From assembly GCA_035637115.1 (NCBI GenBank), contig DASPXV010000129.1, positions 1 to 64,000 of the forward strand: a stretch of 64,000 nt of DNA, in the 5' to 3' direction. Shown piece by piece: positions 23,119 to 31,582 of the stretch. The notes beneath the pieces are model-generated. The model was not told where the DNA came from. It saw only the letters and a list, made by a program, of their open reading frames with translations, and searched no databases. This stretch comes from JAICSD01 sp035637115 (GTDB lineage: Bacteria > Acidobacteriota > Vicinamibacteria > Vicinamibacterales > 2-12-FULL-66-21). Both the position numbers and the translations under genes were made by a program. Numbering within the stretch: the stretch's first letter is position 1; every line of letters starts with the position of its first letter.

Positions 23119-24389
23119 TGGCCCAACCTCTCGTCCTCGCGATCGAGCCCGATCTCCGACAGGCCGCCATCGTCAAGCGCATCGTCAAGGAAAAGGCGCG
23201 GGCGGACGTCGCGGTCGTGGATTCGCGCGACGCGGCCATCGCCGCGATCAAGACGTCGATGCCGGACGTGCTGTTGCTCAGCGCGCTGATGTCACCCCGC
23301 GATGAAGACGAGTTGATGGCGCATCTGCGGACGCTCGAGAACGCGAGCCATCTCCAGCCGCACACGATTCCGCAGCTCGCGTCCGCGCTGTCGGCGGCCG
23401 AGAGCAGATCGTCCGGGGGGCTGTTCTCGAGCTTCCTTCGTAAGAAGGAGCCGGAGACGGTCATCTCCGGTTGCGATCCCGACCTGTTTGGAGAAGAGGT
23501 CCGCGTCTATATCCAGCAGGCCGCGGACAAGAAACGGGAACTGCTGAACAGCGCGCGTCCCGCGCCGGACGTCAGGCCTGGATCGAATTCAAGCGCGCGT
23601 CAGGCTGCGCCCGACCCCGAGCCCGCCGCTCCATCATCTTCATGGTCGTCCCCTTTCGAGTGGAAGCCCTCGGGCTCTTCGCGTTCGACGGTCCAGCAGA
23701 CCAGGGCTCCGGAGTTCTCGGTCCCTGAATTCAAAGCCCCTGAGTCGATCGCTCCCGAACCGTCGTTTCCTGAAGCGTCGGCCGCCGAGGCGTCGGTCCA
23801 TGAACCGTCGGTCCCGGAACCATTTGTCCCCGAGCCGGTGCTCGAGGCGCCTGTCGTCGTGGAGCCGCTGGCGGCCGTGGCGGCGACGGTCAAAGACGAA
23901 CCCCGGCCCGAAGCCGTGGAACCGGTCACGCTGGCAGCCGCACCAGAGCCTGCCGTGACGACCGCACCCGAAAACAATGTCGTGCGCATCGCGGATCACG
24001 AACCGGTGCAGGGACGCGCAGAGAAGATCGTTGCGCGCGTCCACGCGGACTCGCCGGCAAAATCGGACGCGCTGAAATCATTCGCGCGCAACGAATGGAC
24101 GCGCGACTCGAAAGTCAGTGAACGGCTCGGGCCGCTCGCGCGATGGGCCCGCAGCGAGCCCGTTGCCAGACCGAAGGCGGCGCCGGTCACTGCCGACGAC
24201 GTCCGCGCATTGATCGCATCGCTCTCGGTTCCTCCGGCGGTCGCGAGCGTGACCTATGCCAGAGGGTGCCGCATCCGCCGCGTGCGGGTGCCGGCCGCTC
24301 CCGACTCGGACACTTCGGAGGTGCCCGGGCCGGTGATCGTGTCTAAGAAACTCCTCGCCGAGCAGCGCGACAAGCGGCCGACCGCGTAG
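23118..24389 (+). CDS. receiver-like protein with pentapeptide repeats, unknown function
   Basis: A 423-residue protein with a GTG start sharing a base with the preceding stop and GAGGAG upstream. The first 85 residues resemble a response-regulator receiver fold (LVLAIEPDLRQAA, then PDVLLLSALMSP), but the usual phosphoacceptor Asp is Ser. The middle has nine imperfect five-residue repeats of the form PE-x-x-x (23709-23843). The C-terminal third is basic and Ala-rich, and the end includes RVRVPAAPDSDTSEVPG. No enzyme motif was found. A scaffold role with the neighbouring pilus system is possible. Confidence 0.65.
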   Translation: MAQPLVLAIEPDLRQAAIVKRIVKEKARADVAVVDSRDAAIAAIKTSMPDVLLLSALMSPRDEDELMAHLRTLENASHLQPHTIPQLASALSAAESRSSGGLFSSFLRKKEPETVISGCDPDLFGEEVRVYIQQAADKKRELLNSARPAPDVRPGSNSSARQAAPDPEPAAPSSSWSSPFEWKPSGSSRSTVQQTRAPEFSVPEFKAPESIAPEPSFPEASAAEASVHEPSVPEPFVPEPVLEAPVVVEPLAAVAATVKDEPRPEAVEPVTLAAAPEPAVTTAPENNVVRIADHEPVQGRAEKIVARVHADSPAKSDALKSFARNEWTRDSKVSERLGPLARWARSEPVARPKAAPVTADDVRALIASLSVPPAVASVTYARGCRIRRVRVPAAPDSDTSEVPGPVIVSKKLLAEQRDKRPTA

Positions 24390-24391
24390 AC

Positions 24392-24405
24392 GGCACGCGC
24401 ATTGC
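24392..24405 (+). promoter_or_regulatory. sigma-54-like promoter before the helicase gene
   Basis: GGCACGCGCATTGC matches GGCACG-N4-TTGC exactly with correct spacing, in the 51-bp gap after the receiver-like gene. Transcription from it would start near 24417, before the ATG at 24441. Similarity to the site at 22796 is high. Confidence 0.5.
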
Positions 24406-24440
24406 CCCGGCGTCGGGCGGCGCTTCACGCGCCCGCCCGA

Positions 24441-26897
24441 ATGCCAGCAAATTCGATCGACGATCGCGAAACCTGCAAACTGCAGCCGCCGCACGCGCTG
24501 CAGCCGCTGCCACCTGGCGTGTCCATCGGCGCGCAGGTGCTTGCGCGCGGGCGGCGCTGCCGTGTGGATGCGGCCGTGCCGCATCACGACTGCTGCGAAA
24601 TCCATCTTGGTCTCCCGGGACGTCCGCGGCCACAGGTCCTGCTGTGGCCTTTCGATCGGCCGGTTCCCCTCGAAGGCGGCCGCCGGTTCCGCGCTGTCAG
24701 GCTGAGAACGTGGACTCGCACCGTCGCGCGTTTTCTCCGCTCTGAACTCGATCCGCAGACGCCTCGCGCCGTTCCTGACGACGTCCATGTTGTTCCCTAC
24801 CAGCTGGCGCCGGCGCTTGCCGTTGCGCGTGGCGTGTCACGCGTGCTCCTCGCGGACGAAGTGGGATTGGGAAAGACAATCCAGGCGGGATGGATCGTCG
24901 CCGACATCGTTGCACGCGAGCCGGCCGCGCGTGTGCTGCTCGCCGTGCCCGCGAGTGTCAGGCGGCAGTGGATCGGCGAGCTCGATGGCCGGTTCGGCAT
25001 CGCCGCTGCCGAAGTGCACGCCCGATGGCTGCGCCGGATGGTGGCCGACTTGCCCGCCGACGTCAGCCCGTGGGCGCCCCCCGGCGTGTACGTCGCCTCT
25101 CTCGATTTCCTGAAAAGACCCGATGTGGCGTCATCGATCGCGCGGCACGTCTGGGATGCGCTGGTGGTTGACGAAGCCCATACGGCAACCGCCCCGACGG
25201 AACGACACGCGGCGCTTTCGCTGATCGCGAAGCGGACGCGCCGCATCATCCTTATTACAGCAACGCCGTACTCGGGAGATCCGGCGAGCTTCGGATCGAT
25301 GACCACGCTCGGCGCTGTGTCGGAGGAACGGCCGCCAATCATGTTCCGCCGCTTCCGGGAAGACGTCGGCGATCCGCGTCGGCGGCGGCACCGGTTCGCG
25401 ACGGTGCGCCTCACAGCGCCGGAGAGGCGGCTGCAGCGGTTGCTGGAACGCTACAGCCGCGCCGTATGGCACGAGGCGCCGGAAGACGTCAGCGGGGCGA
25501 GGCTCGCCGTCACGATCCTGCGGAAGCGCGCGCTCTCGTCACCGGCGGCCGCCGCGCGGTCGTTGCGGCGCCGGTTCGAGTTGCTCGCGTCGCGCACGCC
25601 CGCACCGCGGCAGCTCGCGTTATTCAACGACGAGGATGTCATCGATGACGACCTGTCGAGCGCTGCGCTCGGCGTTCGCGGGCTCGCAGATGCGGCACTC
25701 GAGGAGCGCTGGCTGGCGGATTTGATCGAGGCGTCGGAGTCCGCGGCGGGGCATGATTCGAAGCTGCTCTACGTTCGCCGATTGCTGCGCCGGCTGCAGC
25801 ACGAGTCAGTAGTCATCTTCACGGAATATCGCGACACGCTGCTTTATCTGGCCGACCTGCTTCCGCCGTCGCTGCAATTGCACGGCGGGCTATCGGCGAC
25901 GGAGCGGTGCGACGTCCAGGCACGGTTCAACCACGACGGCGGCCTGCTGCTCGCAACCGACGCGGCCGCGGAAGGCTTGAACCTCCACGGCCGCTGCCGC
26001 ACCGTCATCAACTACGAATTACCCTGGAACCCGGCGAGACTCGAGCAGCGCATCGGACGCGTCGATCGGATCGGTCAGCCGCGCACCGTCCACGCGGTAT
26101 CGATCACCACCCGCGATCCTGCCGAACAAATTGTCATTGCGAACCTCGCGAGGCGCCTCACGCGCGTCGTCGCGGCGCTCGGACCCCGCGATCGCCTCGG
26201 AGCGTTCCTCGATGACGCGCGCATTGCCCGCGTGGTGATCGGCGGCGCATCACTGATAGAGACCGACTCCGTAGGAGCGGACGCCCTGGCGACCCGCGAG
26301 TTCATAGAACGCGCGCCGGCGACGCTTGACGACGAGACGAACGCGGCCGAACGAATTCAACGCGCAATGACACTGCCGGAACAATCGTGGGGCGGAGAGG
26401 AGGTCACGGTGGCGAGCTTGCGTGCAGACCGCCTCGTCGATCGCGGCATTCTCGTTATTCACCGCTGCGCGGCACAGACGGTCGACGGCGTGGCTGCGGC
26501 ACGAACCCTTGTGGCGTTGCGCGTTCAGTGCTGTCCTTCAAAACCGCGATCGGCGCTTCACGCTCGAACGATTGCGAGAGAAGCAGCACACGTGACCGCG
26601 GATCCGATGTCATTCGATCCGCTGCTGACGGTATGGTTGGTCGACGCGCGGAGATATCACGAAGGCGCCGTAGATGCTGCGCTGGCTCGAGAGACGGCTC
26701 TACAAGGACAGGCGGCGGCTCACTGCGAGGTTCAGCCGGGCCTGTTCGACAAGCGCGCGATCGAGCTCGCCGAACGAGAAACACAGGCAGAGGGCGTCAT
26801 TGAGGACGAACACGCGCGCCGCATCGCAGCGCTCCAACGATCTCGTGAGCTGCAGATCGTGTGCGCGCCAGTAGCCGTGCTGATTGCATGGTGCTGA
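24441..26897 (+). CDS. SNF2-family DEAH helicase of a two-gene DNA-processing system
   Basis: An 818-residue superfamily 2 ATPase from the ATG at 24441. An N-terminal region with GVSIGAQVLARGRRCRVDA precedes motif I LLADEVGLGKTIQAG, motif II LVVDEAHTA, motif III LITATPYSGD, then the second RecA lobe with VVIFTEYRDTL, ATDAAAEGLNLHG and LEQRIGRVDRIGQ. This is the RapA/DrmD-like branch. The methyltransferase gene overlaps its end. DISARM has a similar helicase-methyltransferase pair, but its other genes are absent here. DNA translocation for defence or restriction is the favoured role. Confidence 0.85.
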   Translation: MPANSIDDRETCKLQPPHALQPLPPGVSIGAQVLARGRRCRVDAAVPHHDCCEIHLGLPGRPRPQVLLWPFDRPVPLEGGRRFRAVRLRTWTRTVARFLRSELDPQTPRAVPDDVHVVPYQLAPALAVARGVSRVLLADEVGLGKTIQAGWIVADIVAREPAARVLLAVPASVRRQWIGELDGRFGIAAAEVHARWLRRMVADLPADVSPWAPPGVYVASLDFLKRPDVASSIARHVWDALVVDEAHTATAPTERHAALSLIAKRTRRIILITATPYSGDPASFGSMTTLGAVSEERPPIMFRRFREDVGDPRRRRHRFATVRLTAPERRLQRLLERYSRAVWHEAPEDVSGARLAVTILRKRALSSPAAAARSLRRRFELLASRTPAPRQLALFNDEDVIDDDLSSAALGVRGLADAALEERWLADLIEASESAAGHDSKLLYVRRLLRRLQHESVVIFTEYRDTLLYLADLLPPSLQLHGGLSATERCDVQARFNHDGGLLLATDAAAEGLNLHGRCRTVINYELPWNPARLEQRIGRVDRIGQPRTVHAVSITTRDPAEQIVIANLARRLTRVVAALGPRDRLGAFLDDARIARVVIGGASLIETDSVGADALATREFIERAPATLDDETNAAERIQRAMTLPEQSWGGEEVTVASLRADRLVDRGILVIHRCAAQTVDGVAAARTLVALRVQCCPSKPRSALHARTIAREAAHVTADPMSFDPLLTVWLVDARRYHEGAVDAALARETALQGQAAAHCEVQPGLFDKRAIELAERETQAEGVIEDEHARRIAALQRSRELQIVCAPVAVLIAWC

Positions 26898-29800
26898 GGA
26901 GCATCTCTGGATCTCTCGCGTCGGTCGATCTGCTTGCGACATCAGGCGACAGCGGCATTGCAACGGGACCGCTTCGTACTGTTCTCGCGCGCGCGCGGCT
27001 GGCGCTGGGACCCGCGAGCGCGGCGCGTACGGTCCTCGATCTTCAACTGCTGCCGTTGCTGCGTGAAGCGGGCCTGGACGCCACGATTCTCCGCGATGAG
27101 GCGGGTGCGTCGATCGCCGCGTTCGGACCATCGGATGGACCTGCCGCGGGCGTGCTCTCTGCCGGCGCCTGGGGCGCAGACTTGCGGCGCCTTCGCGATC
27201 GCGCCGCGAAAGTCGCGCCGGAGGGGCGCTGGTGGTTGGGGGGCAACGGCGTCACACTGCGAGTGATGGACGCGTCGCGTGCATATGCGAAGCGCGTGCT
27301 CGACTTCGATCTCCAGCGGCTGGAGGATGAGGACGACGCGATTCGAGTGCTCCGGCGCATCCTGACGTGCGGCGCGGACGGCCTCACCAACCTCGGGGCC
27401 CTCGTCGCGCACAGCGGCAGGCACCGCGTCGAGGTCGGCCGGTCGCTGCAGGCGGGCGTCGAGAACGCGCTCGGACAGCTCGTAGGTGGATTCGCTCGCG
27501 GGAGACGTCGCGCGTCTGAGGCTGCGACGTTCGGCGACGCGCTCACGGTCATTTATCGGATCCTGTTCCTGCTGTTCGCGGAAGCGCGGGGACTCGTGCC
27601 GCAGTGGCATCCCGTTTACCGCGAGAGCTACACGATCGAGTCGCTCCGGCCCGTTGCGGAGTCGCGAGGTTCGCCCGCAGGGTTGTGGGAATCGCTCCAG
27701 GCCATCTCACGGCTGGCGCATCGCGGCTGCACCGCAGGAACATTGCGCGTCGTCCCCTTCAACGGGCGGCTGTTTGCACCGGCGGCGGCGCCGATCGCCG
27801 ATTCCTTCCGCCTGGACGATCGCGTCGCGCGCGAGGTGCTCCTGGCGGTCACCACGCGATCCGGAAAGGACCGTCGCGAGCGCATCTCGTACGGCGACCT
27901 GGGGGTCGAACAGCTCGGCGCCGTGTACGAGCGCGTGCTCGACTACACACCAGGCGGTGCCCGCAGGAAAGGCAGCGGCACCTTCTACACGCCGCGCGCA
28001 ATGACCGAGTACCTGGTGCGGCGCACGCTCGCTTCACTCGTCCGCGGCAGAACACCCGAGGATCTGCTCGCGCTGCGTGTTGTGGATCCGGCGATGGGAA
28101 GCGGCGCCTTCCTCGTCGCGGCTTGCCGCTACCTCGCCGAAGCATACGAGGACGCGCTCGTAGCGGAAGGAACCGTCACGCGGGGCGATCTGACTGCGAG
28201 CGACCGAGCGGCCTTCCGCCGTGTCGTGGCGCAACGTTGCCTGTTTGGTGTTGATGTCAACCCGACGGCAGTGCAACTCGCGCGGCTGTCACTGTGGCTC
28301 TGCACGCTCGCTGCGGATCGTCCGTTGACATTTCTCGATCACCATCTGCGCGTTGGCAACAGCCTCGTTGGTGCGACATCGGCAGATGTGGCGCGACAGC
28401 CGCCGGGACGCGGCAGCCGGCGCTCCACTGGTCCGCTGCCGCTGTTCGACGAGGCAGACCTCGCGGTGAACGTGGCAGCGACGGTGGTGACGCGCGTCGG
28501 ACTCGAGCGACTCCCGGACGACAGCGCAGCGGTCGTGCGCTCGAAGGAAAGAACGATCGACGACTTGGCGGGCGGCAATGCGCCGCTCGCGCGCTGGCGC
28601 GAGTTGTGGGACGCATGGTGCGCAGCATGGTTCTGGCCGGCGGACGTTCCGGCGCTGACCGCGCGGGGATGGCCAGCGTTGCAGACGGCGCTGCGCGGCG
28701 GTGTGTCAGGACTACCGCCTGCGCTCGAACAGGAATGGCGATCGACCGCACGTGACGTGGCATCGGCTGAACGGTTCTTTCATTGGGAGCTCGAGTTTCC
28801 CGAGATCTTCTTCGACGGGCAGGGTGCGCGCTCGACGTCGGCAGGTTTTCACGCGGTGATCGGCAATCCGCCGTGGGCCGATGCTCGAGCGATCGCGGCA
28901 TTCAGCCGCGAGTCGGGATGCTACCGCGTCCAGGGGCGCGGGCATGCGAACCTGTACCAGGTTTTCGCCGAGCGCATGCTGCAGCTCGCCGCGCCGGGAG
29001 GCCGCATCGGCATGCTCATGCCATCAGGCTTTCTCGCAGATCACGGCTGCGCCGAGCTTCGCCGGTACGTCTTTGAACGGTGCTCGATCGATGCGGTGGT
29101 CGGGTTCGATAATCGTGAGGGCCTCTTCCCTATCCATCGCGGACTCCGCTTTTCGCTGATCACTGCCACGAACGCCGGCAGGACAAGGGAGTTCCAATCG
29201 CGATCCGGATTGAGATCCGCGGACGACCTCGAGGATGTGCCTGACAGCGGACGAATTCCGCGCAGCATCGATCTGCCGCTCACGTTGATTCGGCATTTCA
29301 GCGGCGAGGGGCTCGCCGTCCCCGAAATCGAAAGTGAGCGCGACCGCGCAATCCTCGCGCGCGTGCTGTCCGTAGCGCCTCCGCTGGGCGGTGCAGAGGG
29401 CTGGGGGGCGCGATTCGGACGCGAGCTGAACGCCACTGACGACAGGCCGCATTTTGGGGAGCGCGGCCTCCCGGTCCTCGAAGGCAAACACATCGAACCA
29501 TATCGCGTTCGGCTGGCGGAGGCGTCCCGGTTCATCGAGCGCAGAATCGCCGGACGCCTGTTGGGCCCGCGAGCGGGATTTGACGCCGCGCGCCTTGGCT
29601 ACCGTGAGGTGGCTTCGTCCACGAATCGCCTCACGTTGATCGCGGCCGTGATTCCCGCGGGCGCCGTGACCACGCACACGATCTTCTGTCTTCGGGAGCC
29701 ACACGACGAAGATCTGCAGTGGTTCCTGTGCGGGATGTTCAACAGCTTCGTCGCGAACTACATCTCCCGGCTGCGCGGAGGGACGCACCTCCCCGCGGCA

Positions 29801-30046
29801 ACAATCCACAGGCTGCCGGTTCCGGCGCCGGCGCGCGACAGCGAAACGTTCCGCCTCGTCGGCGCACTCGCGCGGAATGCCGCAGACGATGAATCCGTCC
29901 GGGCCGAGATTCACGCGCGTAGCGCGATCGCGTACGGACTCGACGCGAACGCGTTCGCGCACGTGCTGAGCTCGTTCCCACTCGTGGCCGAGGACGAGCG
30001 CAAGGGTGCTCTCCGCGAATTTCGGCGCCTGTCGGATGGGATATAG
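26888..30046 (+). CDS. large N6-adenine DNA methyltransferase (Eco57I/PglX-like)
   Basis: A 1052-residue protein; the ATG at 26888 overlaps the helicase stop by 10 bases. A helical N-terminal domain includes LTVIYRILFLLFAEARGLVP. Then LGAVYERVLDYTP and GSGTFYTPRAMTEYLVRRTL lead to SAM-binding motif I DPAMGSGAFLV and catalytic motif IV NPPW. The C-terminal part, with VLEGKHIEPYRV and LPAATIHRLPVP, looks like a target-recognition domain. No PD-(D/E)xK nuclease site is evident. It should methylate adenine in a specific sequence, marking self DNA for, or acting with, the helicase. Confidence 0.88.
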   Translation: MVLRSISGSLASVDLLATSGDSGIATGPLRTVLARARLALGPASAARTVLDLQLLPLLREAGLDATILRDEAGASIAAFGPSDGPAAGVLSAGAWGADLRRLRDRAAKVAPEGRWWLGGNGVTLRVMDASRAYAKRVLDFDLQRLEDEDDAIRVLRRILTCGADGLTNLGALVAHSGRHRVEVGRSLQAGVENALGQLVGGFARGRRRASEAATFGDALTVIYRILFLLFAEARGLVPQWHPVYRESYTIESLRPVAESRGSPAGLWESLQAISRLAHRGCTAGTLRVVPFNGRLFAPAAAPIADSFRLDDRVAREVLLAVTTRSGKDRRERISYGDLGVEQLGAVYERVLDYTPGGARRKGSGTFYTPRAMTEYLVRRTLASLVRGRTPEDLLALRVVDPAMGSGAFLVAACRYLAEAYEDALVAEGTVTRGDLTASDRAAFRRVVAQRCLFGVDVNPTAVQLARLSLWLCTLAADRPLTFLDHHLRVGNSLVGATSADVARQPPGRGSRRSTGPLPLFDEADLAVNVAATVVTRVGLERLPDDSAAVVRSKERTIDDLAGGNAPLARWRELWDAWCAAWFWPADVPALTARGWPALQTALRGGVSGLPPALEQEWRSTARDVASAERFFHWELEFPEIFFDGQGARSTSAGFHAVIGNPPWADARAIAAFSRESGCYRVQGRGHANLYQVFAERMLQLAAPGGRIGMLMPSGFLADHGCAELRRYVFERCSIDAVVGFDNREGLFPIHRGLRFSLITATNAGRTREFQSRSGLRSADDLEDVPDSGRIPRSIDLPLTLIRHFSGEGLAVPEIESERDRAILARVLSVAPPLGGAEGWGARFGRELNATDDRPHFGERGLPVLEGKHIEPYRVRLAEASRFIERRIAGRLLGPRAGFDAARLGYREVASSTNRLTLIAAVIPAGAVTTHTIFCLREPHDEDLQWFLCGMFNSFVANYISRLRGGTHLPAATIHRLPVPAPARDSETFRLVGALARNAADDESVRAEIHARSAIAYGLDANAFAHVLSSFPLVAEDERKGALREFRRLSDGI

Positions 30047-30058
30047 TTTTCCGATTCC

Positions 30059-31582
30059 ATGGCCAATTACGGCTTCGCCATTGACCTCCGGAAGTGCATC
30101 GGATGTCACGCGTGCACCATTGCCTGCAAGGCAGAGCACGAGATCCCCGTCGGCGTGAACCGCTGCTGGGTGAAGACCGTCGAGAAGGGTTCTTTTCCAG
30201 AGACGCGCCGGTTCTTCTTTCCGGTGCTGTGCAATCAGTGCGAGGACGCGCCATGCGTGCGCATCTGCCCGACCAACGCGCTCTTCAAGCGCCGCGACCG
30301 CATCGTCGATCTCAATAGCGACAGCTGCATCGGCTGCCGCGCGTGCATGGAAGCGTGTCCGTACGATCAGCTCTTCATCGATCCAAACACGCACACGGCC
30401 GAGAAGTGCAACTTCTGCGCGAACCGCGTCGAGAACAAGCTGCTGCCCGCGTGCGTGATCGTGTGCCCGACCGAATGCCGGATCTTCGGAGACCTCGACG
30501 ATCCGGCGAGTGAGGTCTCCCGGATCGTGCAGCATGAGGCGTTCACCGTGCGAAAGCCCGAGAAGGGTACGGGGCCGAAGGTCTTTTATCTTGGGGCGGA
30601 AGAAAGCGCGATCAGGCCCGAGGCGGCCGCGCGGCCGTTCTATTACAAGGAAGGACAGGTCCACCTGCGGCCGAGCGGGGCGCCGGCGGAAGACCCGGCC
30701 TCGCCCGGAGATCCGCGTGTGGATTACGACATCCCGCACGGTAAACCGTGGGGCGTCGACATGGTCCTTTACCTTTTTATGAAGGCGGTCTCGACCGGCG
30801 CGATGCTGCTTGGCGCGATCCTCTGGCGGCTGGGACATGACGGACCGCTGGTGACGCTCGTGGCACCGGCAATTTCCACAGTGTTCATCGCCCTCACGTC
30901 CGCGGTCCTCGTGTTCGACCTTGAACGGCCGGAGCGCTTCTACTACATCCTCACGCGATCGAACTGGCGATCGTGGATGGTGTGGGGCGCGTGGTTCCTG
31001 GCCGGCCACGGCATCGTGAGCGGGCTCTGGCTCCTCGCGGGATGGTTTGGCTGGACGGGGGGGCTGACGATGCTCGCAGTACCGGCAATCGTATTCGCGG
31101 TGCTCGCGACGACGTACACCGGATTTCTGTTCGCGCAGGGGCTCGGCCGCGATCTGTGGCAGGGCCCGCACGCGGCCGTACATCTCATCGCCCAGTCCGG
31201 CGCCGCGGGTGCCGCGTCGCTGCTGATCGCCGCGCTCTTCGTGCCCGACGTGCCGGCGACCGCGCGACAGTGGCTCGGATGGGTGCTCGCCGGCTCATTG
31301 CTGGCGCACGTGGTGATCCTCGTTTTCGAGAACGTCCTCACACCAAGCGCGACGCGCCATCACGAACTGGCCGTGCGCACGATTCGGGAGGGGCCGTTCG
31401 CACCATTGTTCTGGGGAGTGGCTATCGCGGGCGGCGGCGTCCTGCCGTTCCTCGCAATCCTCGCGATGGGAGGGAGCGCACCCGCGACGATCGTCATACC
31501 TGTGTCGCTGCTCGCCCTGGCCGGCAGCGCCGCGTGGGAATACATTTGGGTGGAGGCGGGCCAGAGCGTCCCGCTCAGCTGA
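30059..31582 (+). CDS. ferredoxin (DmsB-like) fused to NrfD-type membrane anchor
   Basis: A 507-residue fusion. Residues 1-190 carry sixteen Cys in four cluster motifs (CIGCHACTIAC, CNQCEDAPCVRIC, CIGCRACMEAC, CNFC...CVIVC), so four 4Fe-4S clusters are expected. From about 235 on are roughly eight TM helices of the NrfD/PsrC quinone-interacting type. In relatives these are two proteins, DmsB and DmsC or PsrB and PsrC. No signal peptide precedes the ferredoxin part. It links quinones to the molybdenum subunit encoded next, whose ATG shares a base with this stop. Confidence 0.9.
   Translation: MANYGFAIDLRKCIGCHACTIACKAEHEIPVGVNRCWVKTVEKGSFPETRRFFFPVLCNQCEDAPCVRICPTNALFKRRDRIVDLNSDSCIGCRACMEACPYDQLFIDPNTHTAEKCNFCANRVENKLLPACVIVCPTECRIFGDLDDPASEVSRIVQHEAFTVRKPEKGTGPKVFYLGAEESAIRPEAAARPFYYKEGQVHLRPSGAPAEDPASPGDPRVDYDIPHGKPWGVDMVLYLFMKAVSTGAMLLGAILWRLGHDGPLVTLVAPAISTVFIALTSAVLVFDLERPERFYYILTRSNWRSWMVWGAWFLAGHGIVSGLWLLAGWFGWTGGLTMLAVPAIVFAVLATTYTGFLFAQGLGRDLWQGPHAAVHLIAQSGAAGAASLLIAALFVPDVPATARQWLGWVLAGSLLAHVVILVFENVLTPSATRHHELAVRTIREGPFAPLFWGVAIAGGGVLPFLAILAMGGSAPATIVIPVSLLALAGSAAWEYIWVEAGQSVPLS

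Noticed and set aside
24441..30046. A complete DISARM system
   Set aside because: Only a helicase and a methyltransferase are present. Flanking genes are pilus-related and respiratory, with no drmA, drmB or drmC.
29024..31183. A 719-codon open frame on the minus strand across two genes
   Set aside because: It is antisense to the methyltransferase and ferredoxin-NrfD genes, both of which have clear motifs. Composition is that of a shadow frame.
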